The notes: generated by a model not told the origin, from the letters alone. Shown: positions 33,816 through 42,676, counted from the stretch's first letter. The stretch is DNA of 64,000 nt from Mesonia sp. HuA40 (GCF_008017835.1 NZ_VRLT01000024.1:92467-156466), one strand, 5' to 3'. Translations and numbers: made by a program.

Positions 33816-34598
33816 TTAAAAATCTTTCTTTTTTGCTTTTCGGGCAATATTAAGCACGGGCAGTACCACCCAAACCATTAATGTTGATAGCGCGGCAAAT
33901 AAGCCCAAATTAGTTCCAAAAAACTTTTGAAAAACCGCTCCTGTGTACCCTAATAGAGCTGCAATATCTAATTTAAGCAAAATTAAAATTCTAGAAAGAT
34001 CTATTGGATTAAAAGTAGTGGCTATAAGCGTGAACTTATCTAAAGGGTAAGTTTCAAATACAATTAAAGACATTAGAAATAAACCGTCGTAAATAACAGC
34101 AAGAAAGAGCCAAAGCAATATGGCATAACTAAATCCTTTAATCTTATTCTCGTTATATAATGCAATATTAAATGCTAAGGCGGTGAATATGAAAGTTAAC
34201 ATCGCTCCAGTTATTAACAGCAAGCTAAAGTTCCAAATTGCACTTGATTGAAATAAACCATAGAATACAAAGGGTATACCTAAACCAAGAACTAAGCTCA
34301 TTACAAGAGACAAGGCCACACCTAAGTATTGGCCCAAGAAAATTGAAGAACGTTTTACAGGTTGAGCTAAAAGTAACTCTGTGAATTCCTTAGAATTGTA
34401 GTAATACATAACTCCAAAAATTGTCCCTATTAAGGGTACCAATATTATGATTACGTTCATTAAAGTGATTACCGCTTTGGATAAATCTTGATTTAGGAAT
34501 AATAGCACAAACGATAAAAGCAAATAGAACAACAAGTAAACATAACTCCATCGGCTTCTTATTAAATCGAAAAAACTGTATTTTAAAATTTTAAGCAT
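33816..34598 (-). CDS. nosY: Copper-related ABC transporter permease NosY
   Basis: A 260-residue inner-membrane permease with six predicted spans that partners NosF and NosD in maturing NosZ. The first span is near residues 18-37, followed by YYNSKEFTELLLAQPVKRSS, a pattern of ABC-2-type NosY proteins, and the last span is near 230-250. It overlaps nosF by eight bases. Order nosD-nosF-nosY is standard. The substrate is thought to be a copper or sulfur species, not settled in the family. Confidence 0.88.
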   Translation of the reverse strand: MLKILKYSFFDLIRSRWSYVYLLFYLLLSFVLLFLNQDLSKAVITLMNVIIILVPLIGTIFGVMYYYNSKEFTELLLAQPVKRSSIFLGQYLGVALSLVMSLVLGLGIPFVFYGLFQSSAIWNFSLLLITGAMLTFIFTALAFNIALYNENKIKGFSYAILLWLFLAVIYDGLFLMSLIVFETYPLDKFTLIATTFNPIDLSRILILLKLDIAALLGYTGAVFQKFFGTNLGLFAALSTLMVWVVLPVLNIARKAKKKDF

Positions 34599-35298
34599 GG
34601 TTTTTCTTTAAGAGGTGAGCAATTGCGTGTTCAAAATCGGTTTGTTGGGTTTTTTCCCTTAGTTGATGAATATTGCCTTTAAAATAAATTTTCCCTTCGA
34701 GAATAAATACAATCTCGTCTGAGATTTCTTCAACAAAACTCATGATATGCGAAGTAACCAAAATAGTTTTACCCTTTTCTTTCTCTCGCTGTATAAGTTC
34801 TTTTAAATGAAGCAACGCAATAGGATCTAAACCTGTGGTAGGTTCATCTAAAATTATTAAAGGGCTATCAAACATAAAAGTTAAAACGATATTTACCTTT
34901 TGCTTGGTACCACCTGATAGATTGCTCAATTTTTTATCTAAAAAAGGCTCTAAATGAAATAATTTAATCAAGTGATCTGCTTGGGCATTACCTCCGCGCA
35001 AATCTTGTATCATTCCTAATAACTCCTTAACACCCAAATTACCAGGGAAATTAGCTATTTGAGGTAGGTAATCAATATTTTTTCTATAAAGACCATTGGC
35101 ATGGGTTTTTTTACCTTGAACATAAATCTCACCTTGGTCTGGAACCACCATACCTAATATTGATTTTATTAAAGTAGTCTTTCCTGAACCATTTGGGCCT
35201 AATACGGCAAAGATTCCTTCATCGGGAATTTCTAAATCTATCCCTTTAAGCACTTTATTTTTACCGAATTTTTTATGAATATTCTTAATCTCTACCAT
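34591..35298 (-). CDS. nosF: ABC transporter ATPase NosF
   Basis: A 235-residue ATPase. Walker A is GPNGSGKTTLIKS, the signature is LSGGTKQKV, Walker B is LIILDEPTTGLDP, and the switch His is in LVTSHIM. It drives the NosDFY complex for assembly of the copper centres of NosZ. It overlaps nosD and nosY, so the three are translationally coupled. The gene symbol rests on this context as well as on the ATPase fold. Confidence 0.92.
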   Translation of the reverse strand: MVEIKNIHKKFGKNKVLKGIDLEIPDEGIFAVLGPNGSGKTTLIKSILGMVVPDQGEIYVQGKKTHANGLYRKNIDYLPQIANFPGNLGVKELLGMIQDLRGGNAQADHLIKLFHLEPFLDKKLSNLSGGTKQKVNIVLTFMFDSPLIILDEPTTGLDPIALLHLKELIQREKEKGKTILVTSHIMSFVEEISDEIVFILEGKIYFKGNIHQLREKTQQTDFEHAIAHLLKKNHA

Positions 35299-36539
35299 TA
35301 CTTTTTTCTCATTAAAGGGGCTTTATCTACTAAGTTATCGGGTGTAAACACCGGTGACACTTTTTCTGAAAAGTCGATTATATCAACAAATAAGCTCCTC
35401 ATCAAAATAATAGTCTCGGGTGTTCTATTAACGATATAACTAAATAATTTAACTGGTCTATACGGTACATCACCAAAACCGTCTTCATCTAAATCATAGC
35501 CCGTATAAGAACTCCAATAATTATTTAAAAATAAATTATTGTTTAATTTACTATTGTAGCTAACATCAAAAGAATTGTACAAAAAATTGTTTTCCAAAAA
35601 TTTATTTTCATAGCAAGCACCACGCACCTTTACTGCCCAACCGTTATTTTTAAAAGTATTTTTTAAGTAGTTTACCCGATTTGACCCCTCTATATTTATT
35701 CCTGTTGTATTTTCTTCAAAAATATTCTCAACAATTTCGGCGTCATTAATTTCTTTAAGCAGCAAACCGTAAGAAGCCGTTCCCCAGTTGTACCTAAATT
35801 GGTTCGCCCTCATCTCAATCCGCTTAGAAAACATAACTGCAACCCCAGCACCATTATTTTCAAAAACATTTTGTGCATAAGCATCGTCGTTACTAAACAT
35901 AAAATGAAGACCATAACGCAAATTGTCTTTACTTATATTATCTTCTATGATGCAATGGTCTGCAAATTCAAGATAAATACCATCACGTACCTTTTGAATT
36001 AAGTTTTCTTTAACTGTGATGCGTTTAGAGTACCATAACTGTATGCCATTACCAGAATTATGTTCTGAGACAGCATCGCCTAAAATTTTATTATTACGCA
36101 CAATACCATCACTGGCCTTCTCTAAATAAATACCAAAAAATATTTTTTCGAGTATTAAATCTTCAAGGATGAAATTTTTTGCTTTGCTTACGCGGATAGC
36201 AGCATAGTCTTCTGTATAACTAGCACCTACGTTAATTAATTTAATTCCGGATATTCGAACGCTATCGGCAAATACATTTATAATATCGGCCTTTTTGAGA
36301 CCATCAATCACTGGGTAATCATAACCTTTGAGATAAAGAGGCTTATCTATTATAATTTTATTCTCGCGATAAGTACCCTTTTTAATGTGAATAGTATCAC
36401 CGCTTCTCGCTTCTGCTACAGCCTTCTTAATGCTAGAATAAGAGCAATTTTCGCAAACCTCAATTTGAGCATAAAGCGAAGTTGCTCCTGTAAAGAAAAA
36501 TACTATAAATAAAATAGATTTAAAATAACCTTGTAGCAT
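35298..36539 (-). CDS. nosD: Periplasmic copper-centre assembly protein NosD
   Basis: A 413-residue exported protein with a signal peptide (about 1-24, ending in LYAQ), an N-terminal CASH-type opening (SYSSIKKAVAEARSGDTIHI) and right-handed beta-helix repeats rich in Asn, seen as repeated DNIFE/ENN-type turns. NosD works with NosF and NosY to supply the NosZ active site. The C-terminal LFLNNYWSSYTGYDLDEDG is the conserved NosD end motif. It starts 20 bases after nosL and shares one base with nosF. Confidence 0.93.
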   Translation of the reverse strand: MLQGYFKSILFIVFFFTGATSLYAQIEVCENCSYSSIKKAVAEARSGDTIHIKKGTYRENKIIIDKPLYLKGYDYPVIDGLKKADIINVFADSVRISGIKLINVGASYTEDYAAIRVSKAKNFILEDLILEKIFFGIYLEKASDGIVRNNKILGDAVSEHNSGNGIQLWYSKRITVKENLIQKVRDGIYLEFADHCIIEDNISKDNLRYGLHFMFSNDDAYAQNVFENNGAGVAVMFSKRIEMRANQFRYNWGTASYGLLLKEINDAEIVENIFEENTTGINIEGSNRVNYLKNTFKNNGWAVKVRGACYENKFLENNFLYNSFDVSYNSKLNNNLFLNNYWSSYTGYDLDEDGFGDVPYRPVKLFSYIVNRTPETIILMRSLFVDIIDFSEKVSPVFTPDNLVDKAPLMRKK

Positions 36540-36558
36540 AGCTTGAGATTCAATTAAT

Positions 36559-36987
36559 TTAATTTTGCTGCTGGTCTAGAATTTCATCCCAAGTATAGAT
36601 TGCACCTCCTTTTTCTTGTTGAACCTTTTGGGCTTGTTCTCGATTAGGAAAAGCAGTAATAAATTCGCCCATCGGGCTAGGAATATTTTCAGAAATTAAA
36701 TAAACCGCAGTCTGGGCAGAGATCAACTCTGAGGGTACCAAATAGTGATTAGTGAAAAATTGTTCTGGTTTTTCTTTACTCATCTCGTGTTTAAAATCTA
36801 TTAAACACTCTAAGGCATCAAACTTATATACCTTGCCTTTATCTGTAACTATTTCTGCTCCGTGAATTTGATCGACAATCGTCATTTTACAAAAATCACA
36901 ACTATCTTCTCCATAAGCGATTGGTTGCTTTTCTTTACTACAACTCACCAAAGTTATAAAACTGAATATGGCGACTAATTTTTTCAT
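36559..36987 (-). CDS. nosL: NosL copper chaperone lipoprotein
   Basis: A 142-residue lipoprotein (FITLVSCSK, Cys16) with the NosL copper-binding signature DSCDFCKMTIVDQ and the following GKVYKFDALECL. NosL delivers Cu(I) to the NosDFY assembly system. It overlaps the upstream membrane-protein gene by four bases and is 20 bases before nosD. The motif and setting make the call firm. Confidence 0.95.
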   Translation of the reverse strand: MKKLVAIFSFITLVSCSKEKQPIAYGEDSCDFCKMTIVDQIHGAEIVTDKGKVYKFDALECLIDFKHEMSKEKPEQFFTNHYLVPSELISAQTAVYLISENIPSPMGEFITAFPNREQAQKVQQEKGGAIYTWDEILDQQQN

Positions 36988-37592
36988 TTCTTTGAGGTTT
37001 TTATTCCTATTAAATAGGCTATAAAGGTTAGTAGCATACCAATGGTTAATAAAATTCCGCCAAGAGCTGGATAAGAAACCGCAGTGAAGTTAAGTATATC
37101 ACGACTACCTAGCAGGGGAGGTTTATAGCTAAACGGGTTTCCATCTGCATCTACCACTTTAATAATTGCTTTGGGATCCAGGTTTGTACCGTAATCTACC
37201 AACCAAGCATTAAAGTCGTACATGCCTAAGATACCTAAAATCGTCATCACCAAAAGCCAACCTAAGAACCATTTGTGAGATACTTTAGAGAATAAGCCTA
37301 AAAATCCGATTATTACCCCTAGAGCAGCCATGCCTCCTACTACCAAAGGAAAAGTTCTAAATTCCCACATATCTGCTGGAGAAGGTAACTTTTGCATGCC
37401 AATATAGTGATTTAGACCGTCAATATTTTGCAAATCATATTCAGTAAATCCCTGAAGACCATCAAGATGTATATACATTCCTAAACCGTCTGGATATTGG
37501 GGAGCTTCCAACTCTATCGTCCATAACGGATAAATAAATAAGCTAAACAGTAAAGCTGAGCCTATTATCATTATAACACTTGCACTTTTCAT
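36984..37592 (-). CDS. Nos-cluster membrane protein, NosB-like position
   Basis: A 202-residue protein with four hydrophobic spans (about 5-27, 85-105, 112-130 and 175-197) and a ~55-residue loop after the first (EAPQYPDGLGMYIHLDG, then INDGLNHYIGMQ-like). Clade II nos clusters carry a membrane protein called NosB after nosZ; this one has the same position but I cannot confirm homology. I prefer ATG at 37592 to the GTG at 37598. It overlaps nosL by four bases. Conserved His and Met in the loop hint at a metal role (inference). Confidence 0.7.
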   Translation of the reverse strand: MKSASVIMIIGSALLFSLFIYPLWTIELEAPQYPDGLGMYIHLDGLQGFTEYDLQNIDGLNHYIGMQKLPSPADMWEFRTFPLVVGGMAALGVIIGFLGLFSKVSHKWFLGWLLVMTILGILGMYDFNAWLVDYGTNLDPKAIIKVVDADGNPFSYKPPLLGSRDILNFTAVSYPALGGILLTIGMLLTFIAYLIGIKTSKK

Positions 37593-37612
37593 AATCACTT
37601 TTGTTAAATAAA

Positions 37613-37651
37613 GAAGGCAGAGACCATCGAGACTTGATAATCTCTGCCTTC
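37613..37651 (-). terminator. Intercistronic hairpin downstream of nosZ
   Basis: The perfect 11-base inverted repeat gaaggcagaga / tctctgccttc with a 17-base loop lies between the nosZ stop and the next nos gene. Transcribed on the minus strand it is followed by a weak T-rich stretch (TTTATTT). It may partly stop transcription or protect the nosZ mRNA, giving more NosZ than the maturation proteins. Confidence 0.6.
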
Positions 37652-37675
37652 AAAAAATCAATTAAACAACAATTA

Positions 37676-39643
37676 TTATTCTACATCTTCACCTAAAGAC
37701 CACTCTAACTCAATGTCAGAATCTTTTGGAGAAACACGTATATATCCTTGCATTTCTTGATGAAGAGCAGAACAGAAATCAGTACAATAGAACGGCCATA
37801 CACCTACTTGTTTAGGCTCCCAAACCGAAGTTTTAGTCTGGCCTGGCATAATTAACAACTCAGAGTTGTTTTGCCCTATAATCGCAAATCCGTGTGGTAC
37901 ATCAAAATCTTGCTCTAAGTTAGTGATGTGGAAATAAACTTTATCGCCTACTTTAATTCCTTCGATATTATCTGGCGAGAAGTGGCTACGTATAGTTGTC
38001 ATATATACGTGTACTACATTACCCTCACGAACTACTTTAGTTTCGGCTTCGCTTTTTGCTGCAAACGGGTGTGTATTCTCACTTAACTTATAAAATTTCT
38101 TTGAATTAGGCGCTACTTTATCTGCTTTAATTGCCGCAGCGTAGTGTGGCTCACCGTGAGTTGGGAAATCTAAAATCAATTCCATTTTCTCTCCAGAAAT
38201 ATCATATAACTGCGCAGAGTGCTCTAATTCTGGTCCAGTTGGTAAATAGCGGTCTTTAGTAATTTTGTTCATCGCAAACATATATTTACCGTCTGGCTCT
38301 CTTGAGTTACCTCCTGCAATGGTTAAGTGTCCTACAGAATAATAAGTAGGTTTTCTATCAATTACTTCCCAAGTACCTAGTTTCCATTTCACAACCTCAG
38401 AAGAGATAAAGAAAGTAGTATAGGCATTTCCTTTGTCATCAAATTCGGTATGAAGAGGACCTAATCCTGCTTGCTCTACTTGTCCTGCCAATACATCTTC
38501 AAAACTTAAAATAGGAATACCGTAAGCTTCACCTTCAAACTTTTCATTTTTAATTGCTTCTTGCATTTTCTCAAATGAGTGAACAGTTAAATTGGCCGAT
38601 AATTTACCATTACCTACAATGTACTTACCATCTGGTGATACATCACAACCGTGGGGTGATTTAGGTGTAGGTAGTAAATAAACCGCTCCAGGAACTTCTG
38701 TAGGATCAATTACACGCACCTCTTTTTTCATAGTTGAAGTAGCGGTATGAGAATTATGATCATACACGTTATGCGCATAATTCGAAGGCATCATTTTTCC
38801 TCCACCATTGTTAATGTACTCTTCAATTTTTTTCCAGTTAACAGCTGCGATAAAATCTTTATCATTTTGCGAAGCATTTACCTCTAATAAAGTGCTGGCT
38901 TCTTCTGTATTATAGGTTGTAAAGAAGAACCAACCGTGAGAATCGCCTCGACCTGGGTGAGAAAGATCGTAATTAAATCCTGGCATTAGCAATTGGAATT
39001 TGATATCCATATGCCCGGTTTCTTTATCAACTTCTATAAAAGATAAGGCTCCTTTAAATTTACCTTTATATTCTTTTATACTAATGTCCTCCTGAGGTAC
39101 GGGTACAGAAAATCTTGTTCCTGCCACCACATATTCGGTGTTTTCGGTTACAAAAGAAGAACTGTGGTTCCCTGCACTATTTGGCACCTCAATAATTTCT
39201 ACTGTTTCAAAAGTTTCTAAATCAATTCTCGCGATTCTAGGCGTGTTGTTTTCATTTATAAAAACCCAACGTCCGTCTGTTACCCCTTCAGTTTGTGAAA
39301 TATCTGGGTGGTGCGAATCTCCCCAAGGGATAAAACCATGCGAGGTATTTAACATTGGCTTTGTCTCTTCTGAGTAGCCATAACCTGAAGTTGGAAACTG
39401 GCTGAATACCGGTATTTCTTTAAACATTCTACCAGATGGCAAACCATATACGGTTAAATTTCCAGTATATCCTCCAGATATAAATGCATAATACTCGTCC
39501 TGTTCGCCAGGTGCTACGTAAACTTTTTCTGCTGCGCTACTTCTCAAAGCACCTCCAGCACTACTTTCCTTGTTGGCTTTGTCACCACAACTCATCATCG
39601 CTGCGGTAGCTAAGAGCCCAATACCTAAGTTTAGAATTTTCAT
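37676..39643 (-). CDS. nosZ: Nitrous-oxide reductase, clade II type
   Basis: A 655-residue copper enzyme reducing N2O to N2. The N-terminal seven-bladed propeller holds CuZ histidines, seen in WGDSHHPDIS, DLSHPGRGDSHGWFF and SPHGCDVSPDGKYIVGNGK. The C-terminal cupredoxin has the CuA motif FYCTDFCSALHQEM (Cys620, Cys624, His628, Met631). The signal is hydrophobic with a Cys at 19 (AMMSC) and lacks the twin-arginine motif of clade I, fitting the Sec-exported, possibly lipidated clade II enzyme. It is the second gene of the operon, 17 bases after the cytochrome c gene. Confidence 0.96.
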   Translation of the reverse strand: MKILNLGIGLLATAAMMSCGDKANKESSAGGALRSSAAEKVYVAPGEQDEYYAFISGGYTGNLTVYGLPSGRMFKEIPVFSQFPTSGYGYSEETKPMLNTSHGFIPWGDSHHPDISQTEGVTDGRWVFINENNTPRIARIDLETFETVEIIEVPNSAGNHSSSFVTENTEYVVAGTRFSVPVPQEDISIKEYKGKFKGALSFIEVDKETGHMDIKFQLLMPGFNYDLSHPGRGDSHGWFFFTTYNTEEASTLLEVNASQNDKDFIAAVNWKKIEEYINNGGGKMMPSNYAHNVYDHNSHTATSTMKKEVRVIDPTEVPGAVYLLPTPKSPHGCDVSPDGKYIVGNGKLSANLTVHSFEKMQEAIKNEKFEGEAYGIPILSFEDVLAGQVEQAGLGPLHTEFDDKGNAYTTFFISSEVVKWKLGTWEVIDRKPTYYSVGHLTIAGGNSREPDGKYMFAMNKITKDRYLPTGPELEHSAQLYDISGEKMELILDFPTHGEPHYAAAIKADKVAPNSKKFYKLSENTHPFAAKSEAETKVVREGNVVHVYMTTIRSHFSPDNIEGIKVGDKVYFHITNLEQDFDVPHGFAIIGQNNSELLIMPGQTKTSVWEPKQVGVWPFYCTDFCSALHQEMQGYIRVSPKDSDIELEWSLGEDVE

Positions 39644-39660
39644 GTTTATTTATTTTTGGT

Positions 39661-40167
39661 TTATAGTGTTCTAAAGTACTCCATGACTTGTCTCGCTTCT
39701 TCCTCGGTTAAGCCTTGATTGGCCATTGGCGACCCATTAAACTCAATCAATAAATCTTTAGCTAAAGGATCTTCTCTTACCATTCGCTCCGGCACTAAAA
39801 TCATGTTCATCACCCATTCTGGAGATCTACGCTCTAAAATTCCTTTAGGCGCGGGCCCTATAAAACGCTTATCAACTTTATGGCAAGCTGTACACATTTT
39901 CTCATATACTTCTTTCCCTTTGGCTGCCATAGCTTGATCTATATCTGCAGGTAAATCAATACTGGAGATAGGACCTACCCCCTTGTTATCTAAATCTACA
40001 CGTTTAGAAGCTGGAACCTTATCGGCCTTTTTCTCCTTTTTTGCTGGTTCAGCTTGATTCAAAGTAATTTTTTCCTTTTTCTCCTCTTTCTTATTGTCTC
40101 CTCCACAGCTTACTAGTATTCCTGCAAAAGCTAACATAAGAACGCTTAATTTTAAATAGTTTTTCAT
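39661..40167 (-). CDS. Lipoprotein c-type cytochrome of the nos operon
   Basis: A 168-residue lipoprotein (GILVSCGGD, Cys21) with a Lys/Glu/Pro-rich linker and one class I cytochrome c domain. Heme attaches at CTACHK (~residue 96), and the axial Met is in NGSPMANQGL near 150. It leads the nos operon, so it probably passes electrons to the CuA site of NosZ at the membrane surface. The promoter and candidate operator lie just upstream. Confidence 0.92.
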   Translation of the reverse strand: MKNYLKLSVLMLAFAGILVSCGGDNKKEEKKEKITLNQAEPAKKEKKADKVPASKRVDLDNKGVGPISSIDLPADIDQAMAAKGKEVYEKMCTACHKVDKRFIGPAPKGILERRSPEWVMNMILVPERMVREDPLAKDLLIEFNGSPMANQGLTEEEARQVMEYFRTL

Positions 40168-40198
40168 TGTTACTGATTTTTCGGTTATTAAATCAAAA

Positions 40199-40206
40199 CA
40201 AAGATA
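40199..40206 (-). promoter_or_regulatory. Candidate nos operon -7 box (TATCTTTG)
   Basis: An exact TAnnTTTG match on the minus strand 32 bases before the cytochrome start. The -33 region then falls near 40226-40232, overlapping the candidate operator at 40229-40242. No typical -33 TTG is present, consistent with a promoter that needs regulation. Confidence 0.55.
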
Positions 40207-40228
40207 AGAGAGTATAGATTTTTAAAAT

Positions 40229-40242
40229 ATGACTAATATCAT
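40229..40242. promoter_or_regulatory. Candidate operator for the Rrf2 regulator
   Basis: The palindrome ATGA-N6-TCAT (atgactaatatcat) sits inside an A/T-rich stretch between the divergent nos operon and the Rrf2 gene and overlaps the predicted -33 region of the nos promoter. Rrf2 regulators such as NsrR bind short AT-rich dyads. Supported by symmetry and position only. Confidence 0.4.
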
Positions 40243-40275
40243 TAAAAAAGACTTTCTTGTCCTGATTGTATACGC

Positions 40276-40283
40276 TACCTTTG
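40276..40283 (+). promoter_or_regulatory. Candidate -7 box (TACCTTTG) for the Rrf2 gene
   Basis: A TAnnTTTG match four bases before the ATG at 40288. Transcription would begin at or within a few bases of the start codon, a near-leaderless mRNA. A TTG lies 16 bases upstream of the box. Confidence 0.45.
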
Positions 40284-40287
40284 TGAT

Positions 40288-40740
40288 ATGATTAATAAAA
40301 GTGGTATTTTTTCTAAATCTTGTTCGCACGCCTTAAAGGCAGCAACATTTGTAGGTAAAAAAGGACTAGAAAATAAAGCAGTTAAACTCAAAGAAATAGC
40401 AGAGGAAATTAATAGTCCTCTAGCCTTTACAGCCAAAATTTTACAGAAATTAGTAAAAGCAAACATTATTGAAAGTAACAGAGGAGCAAAAGGTGGTTTT
40501 TTTATTACCAAAGTGAATCTTAAAAAAGTAGTTTTAAAAGATATTGTTTTTGCTATTGACGGAGAAGGTTCTTATAGTGGTTGTGCTTTAGGATTTGAAA
40601 AATGTAGTGCATCAAAACCCTGCGCTCTGCATTTTCAAATTTTACCTATCCGAGAAAAATTAAAAGAAACCTTAGTAAGCACAACCTTAAAAGATTTAGC
40701 TCGAGCAGTTGATGAAAACAACACTTTTTTAAAAGAATAA
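40288..40740 (+). CDS. Rrf2-family Fe-S transcription regulator
   Basis: A 150-residue regulator. The N-terminal winged helix carries the Rrf2 pattern LKEIAEEINSPLAFTAKILQ, then SNRGAKGGFFI. Three cysteines follow in GCALGFEKCSASKPC (C-x6-C-x5-C), the ligand set of Fe-S-binding members such as NsrR and IscR. NsrR-type proteins release DNA when NO attacks the cluster. Lying divergent from nosZ and before the Ric repair gene, it is likely an NO- or redox-sensing regulator of both (inference). The target sequence is not proven. Confidence 0.9.
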   Translation: MINKSGIFSKSCSHALKAATFVGKKGLENKAVKLKEIAEEINSPLAFTAKILQKLVKANIIESNRGAKGGFFITKVNLKKVVLKDIVFAIDGEGSYSGCALGFEKCSASKPCALHFQILPIREKLKETLVSTTLKDLARAVDENNTFLKE

Positions 40741-40785
40741 AAAATTTATATTTAAATCGGACATTCTTATCTTAATTGATGCGTT

Positions 40786-41517
40786 ATGGAGAATATATTG
40801 AATAAACAAATTGGAGAGCTAGTAGCTCAAGACTACAGAACTGCAGCTATTTTTAATGCTCACGGAATTGATTTTTGCTGTCGCGGAAACCGCATAGTGA
40901 ATGATGTTTGCGATCAGAAAAAAATTAACAAACAACAGCTTGAAAATCAATTACAACAAGTTTTCACCGAAAAAACAACAGGCGAACCAGATTTTAGATC
41001 TTGGCCTCTAGACCTATTAGCCGATTATATCGAGAAAACACATCACCGCTATGTAAGTGAAAAAAGTCCTGTTTTGCAGCAGTTCTTGACCAAGTTATGT
41101 AAGGTGCATGGTGATAGGCACCCTGAGTTATTTACTATTCACGAGGCTTTTAATGACTTGGCCAAAGAATTAGCATCGCATATGAAAAAAGAAGAATTAA
41201 TTCTCTTCCCGTTTATCAGAAAAATGATCAACCATAAAATAACGCATCAACCGCTTGAAAAACCCCATTTTGGCAGTGTTGAAAACCCTATTAATATGAT
41301 GGAGCATGAGCATACCGAAGCCGGCGAATTATTGCAGGTTATAGAGAAAAACACGAATGGCTACACCCCACCAGCCGATGCTTGTAATACTTACCGCGTG
41401 ACTTTTGCAATGCTAAAAGAATTTGAAGAGGATTTACACAAACATATACACCTCGAAAATAATATCTTGTTTCCTAAAGCAATCGCTTTAGAAAAAGAGC
41501 AAGATGTTGCTGTTTAA
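40786..41517 (+). CDS. ric: Iron-sulfur cluster repair di-iron protein Ric (ScdA/YtfE)
   Basis: A 243-residue protein that restores Fe-S clusters damaged by NO or oxidants. The N-terminal ScdA/DUF542 domain has HGIDFCCRGNR (~residue 25-35). The rest is a hemerythrin-like four-helix bundle with the expected His/Glu ligands in THHRYV, HGDRHPEL, HMKKEELILFP, MEHEHTEAGE and HKHIHLENNILFP. It starts 45 bases after the Rrf2 gene and is probably co-transcribed with it. Confidence 0.93.
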   Translation: MENILNKQIGELVAQDYRTAAIFNAHGIDFCCRGNRIVNDVCDQKKINKQQLENQLQQVFTEKTTGEPDFRSWPLDLLADYIEKTHHRYVSEKSPVLQQFLTKLCKVHGDRHPELFTIHEAFNDLAKELASHMKKEELILFPFIRKMINHKITHQPLEKPHFGSVENPINMMEHEHTEAGELLQVIEKNTNGYTPPADACNTYRVTFAMLKEFEEDLHKHIHLENNILFPKAIALEKEQDVAV

Positions 41518-41534
41518 TTTTACTTTTTTTCAAC

Positions 41535-41566
41535 AGAAACGCTCGGGTGTGCACCCGAGCGTTTCT
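41535..41566. terminator. Bidirectional terminator after ric
   Basis: A perfect 15-base inverted repeat (agaaacgctcgggtg and its complement) with a two-base loop in the 67-base convergent gap between ric and the DUF2383 gene, followed by T-rich sequence. Confidence 0.85.
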
Positions 41567-41584
41567 AGTTTATTTTAATATCTA

Positions 41585-42031
41585 TTATGAAATAACTTCC
41601 CAATTCGAAGCACTTTGTTTGGCTTGCTCAATTTTCTGCCTTTGATTTCTCAATATATCTTTTGTAGTTCCTGGTAAGGTAGACTCCGCTAAAATTTCAT
41701 CATAATCTTCTAGAGCAGCTTCTTCTCCTCGTTGTACTTCTTTCATAACGGTTTCATTCTCATTTCCTGAAAAAGCAGTTTTTACATCCATCCACGTTCG
41801 GTGTAAAGAGCCCTTTACACTTCCACCTTTGTCTGGCTCTTGATCAAAAGCTCTAATTTCTTGCTTAATCTCGTGACCAAAATTATAGCGTTGTTGCGCT
41901 TGTTCTTGTAAAAACGACTTCATCTTTGCATCTTTAACGTTATCTGCCGCTTCTTTATAACCTTTTTCGGCATCATAGGTTTTTTCTAGTAGTTGGTTTA
42001 ATTTGTCTGCGACTTCTTTTCTAAATTCCAT
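41585..42031 (-). CDS. DUF2383 / PA2169-type four-helix protein
   Basis: A 148-residue soluble helical protein. I start it at the ATG at 42031, as the conserved beginning is MEFRKEVADKLNQLLEKTYD; the longer upstream reading adds 22 unconserved residues. The body has the PA2169-family pattern (YDAEKGYKEAA, then FGHEIKQEIRAF and RGEEAALEDYDEIL). The family has a ferritin-like bundle and is of unknown function, often stress-linked. Single gene, convergent with ric. Confidence 0.8.
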   Translation of the reverse strand: MEFRKEVADKLNQLLEKTYDAEKGYKEAADNVKDAKMKSFLQEQAQQRYNFGHEIKQEIRAFDQEPDKGGSVKGSLHRTWMDVKTAFSGNENETVMKEVQRGEEAALEDYDEILAESTLPGTTKDILRNQRQKIEQAKQSASNWEVIS

Positions 42032-42210
42032 AGTTTTAAGTTTTTTAATTTCCTCTAATTTACTACACCAAAGCCATTTAAAGCGCTGTATTAACACAGG
42101 CTTATTATTCCATTAACTAAGATTAACGTTGGCCTTATAGCCCTTAAAATATTTTTAAGATTTCATCAGCTCAAACGAAGTATCTTACCAGATTATATTT
42201 TTCAATCTTT

Positions 42211-42666
42211 CTATAAAAGTTTAGTTTTAATAATACTATCCTGTAATGCTTTTAGATTTTTAGTATTTATAATAAGTAAATGCTTGCTCCGCTTAAATTT
42301 TATACCCAAACCTAACCCTGGCTTAATACAAAAAAATGTATTCCCCTGGTAATCCCATTTCCAGCCAATACCATACCACCAAGGTATTTTCCTAACACAA
42401 AATCCATTTACATCAACTCCTGTCAAATCAATCTTTTTACGAATTATTCCTAGGCCAAAAACGATTAAAATAGCATTTTGCTCAACACGGATGAGCATTC
42501 TATAAAACAAGGCAAGCATTAAACTGATGAGTCCTAACGCAATAAAGAGTCCCAAAGGATTTTCTCCTCTTGCACTAATACCAATTGCTCCCAAAAGACT
42601 TAGCAGCCATAAAATAAAGAGTAATAAATTTAAAAATTTAGGATATTGCTTTTCCTCGTAAACCAT
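42211..42666 (-). CDS. Hypothetical two-span membrane protein with PH-like tail
   Basis: A 151-residue protein with two N-terminal transmembrane spans (about residues 10-28 and 35-55), then a beta-rich domain (RVEQNAILIVFGLGIIRKKI, then WWYGIGWKWDYQGNTFFCIK) and a helix at the end. The layout resembles small PH-like membrane proteins of unknown role. No family name is certain. Its neighbours give no functional hint, and a terminator separates it from the E1 gene. Confidence 0.6.
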   Translation of the reverse strand: MVYEEKQYPKFLNLLLFILWLLSLLGAIGISARGENPLGLFIALGLISLMLALFYRMLIRVEQNAILIVFGLGIIRKKIDLTGVDVNGFCVRKIPWWYGIGWKWDYQGNTFFCIKPGLGLGIKFKRSKHLLIINTKNLKALQDSIIKTKLL

Positions 42667-42676
42667 CGCAAAAAAA

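Noticed and set aside
37676..39643. Clade I, Tat-exported NosZ
   Set aside because: No twin-arginine motif in the leader; the short hydrophobic leader with a Cys at 19 and the surrounding nos gene order fit clade II.
41585..42097. Longer start for the DUF2383 protein (170 residues)
   Set aside because: The added 22 residues are not part of the conserved domain and are preceded by no ribosome-binding feature; MEFRKEVADKL is the expected start.
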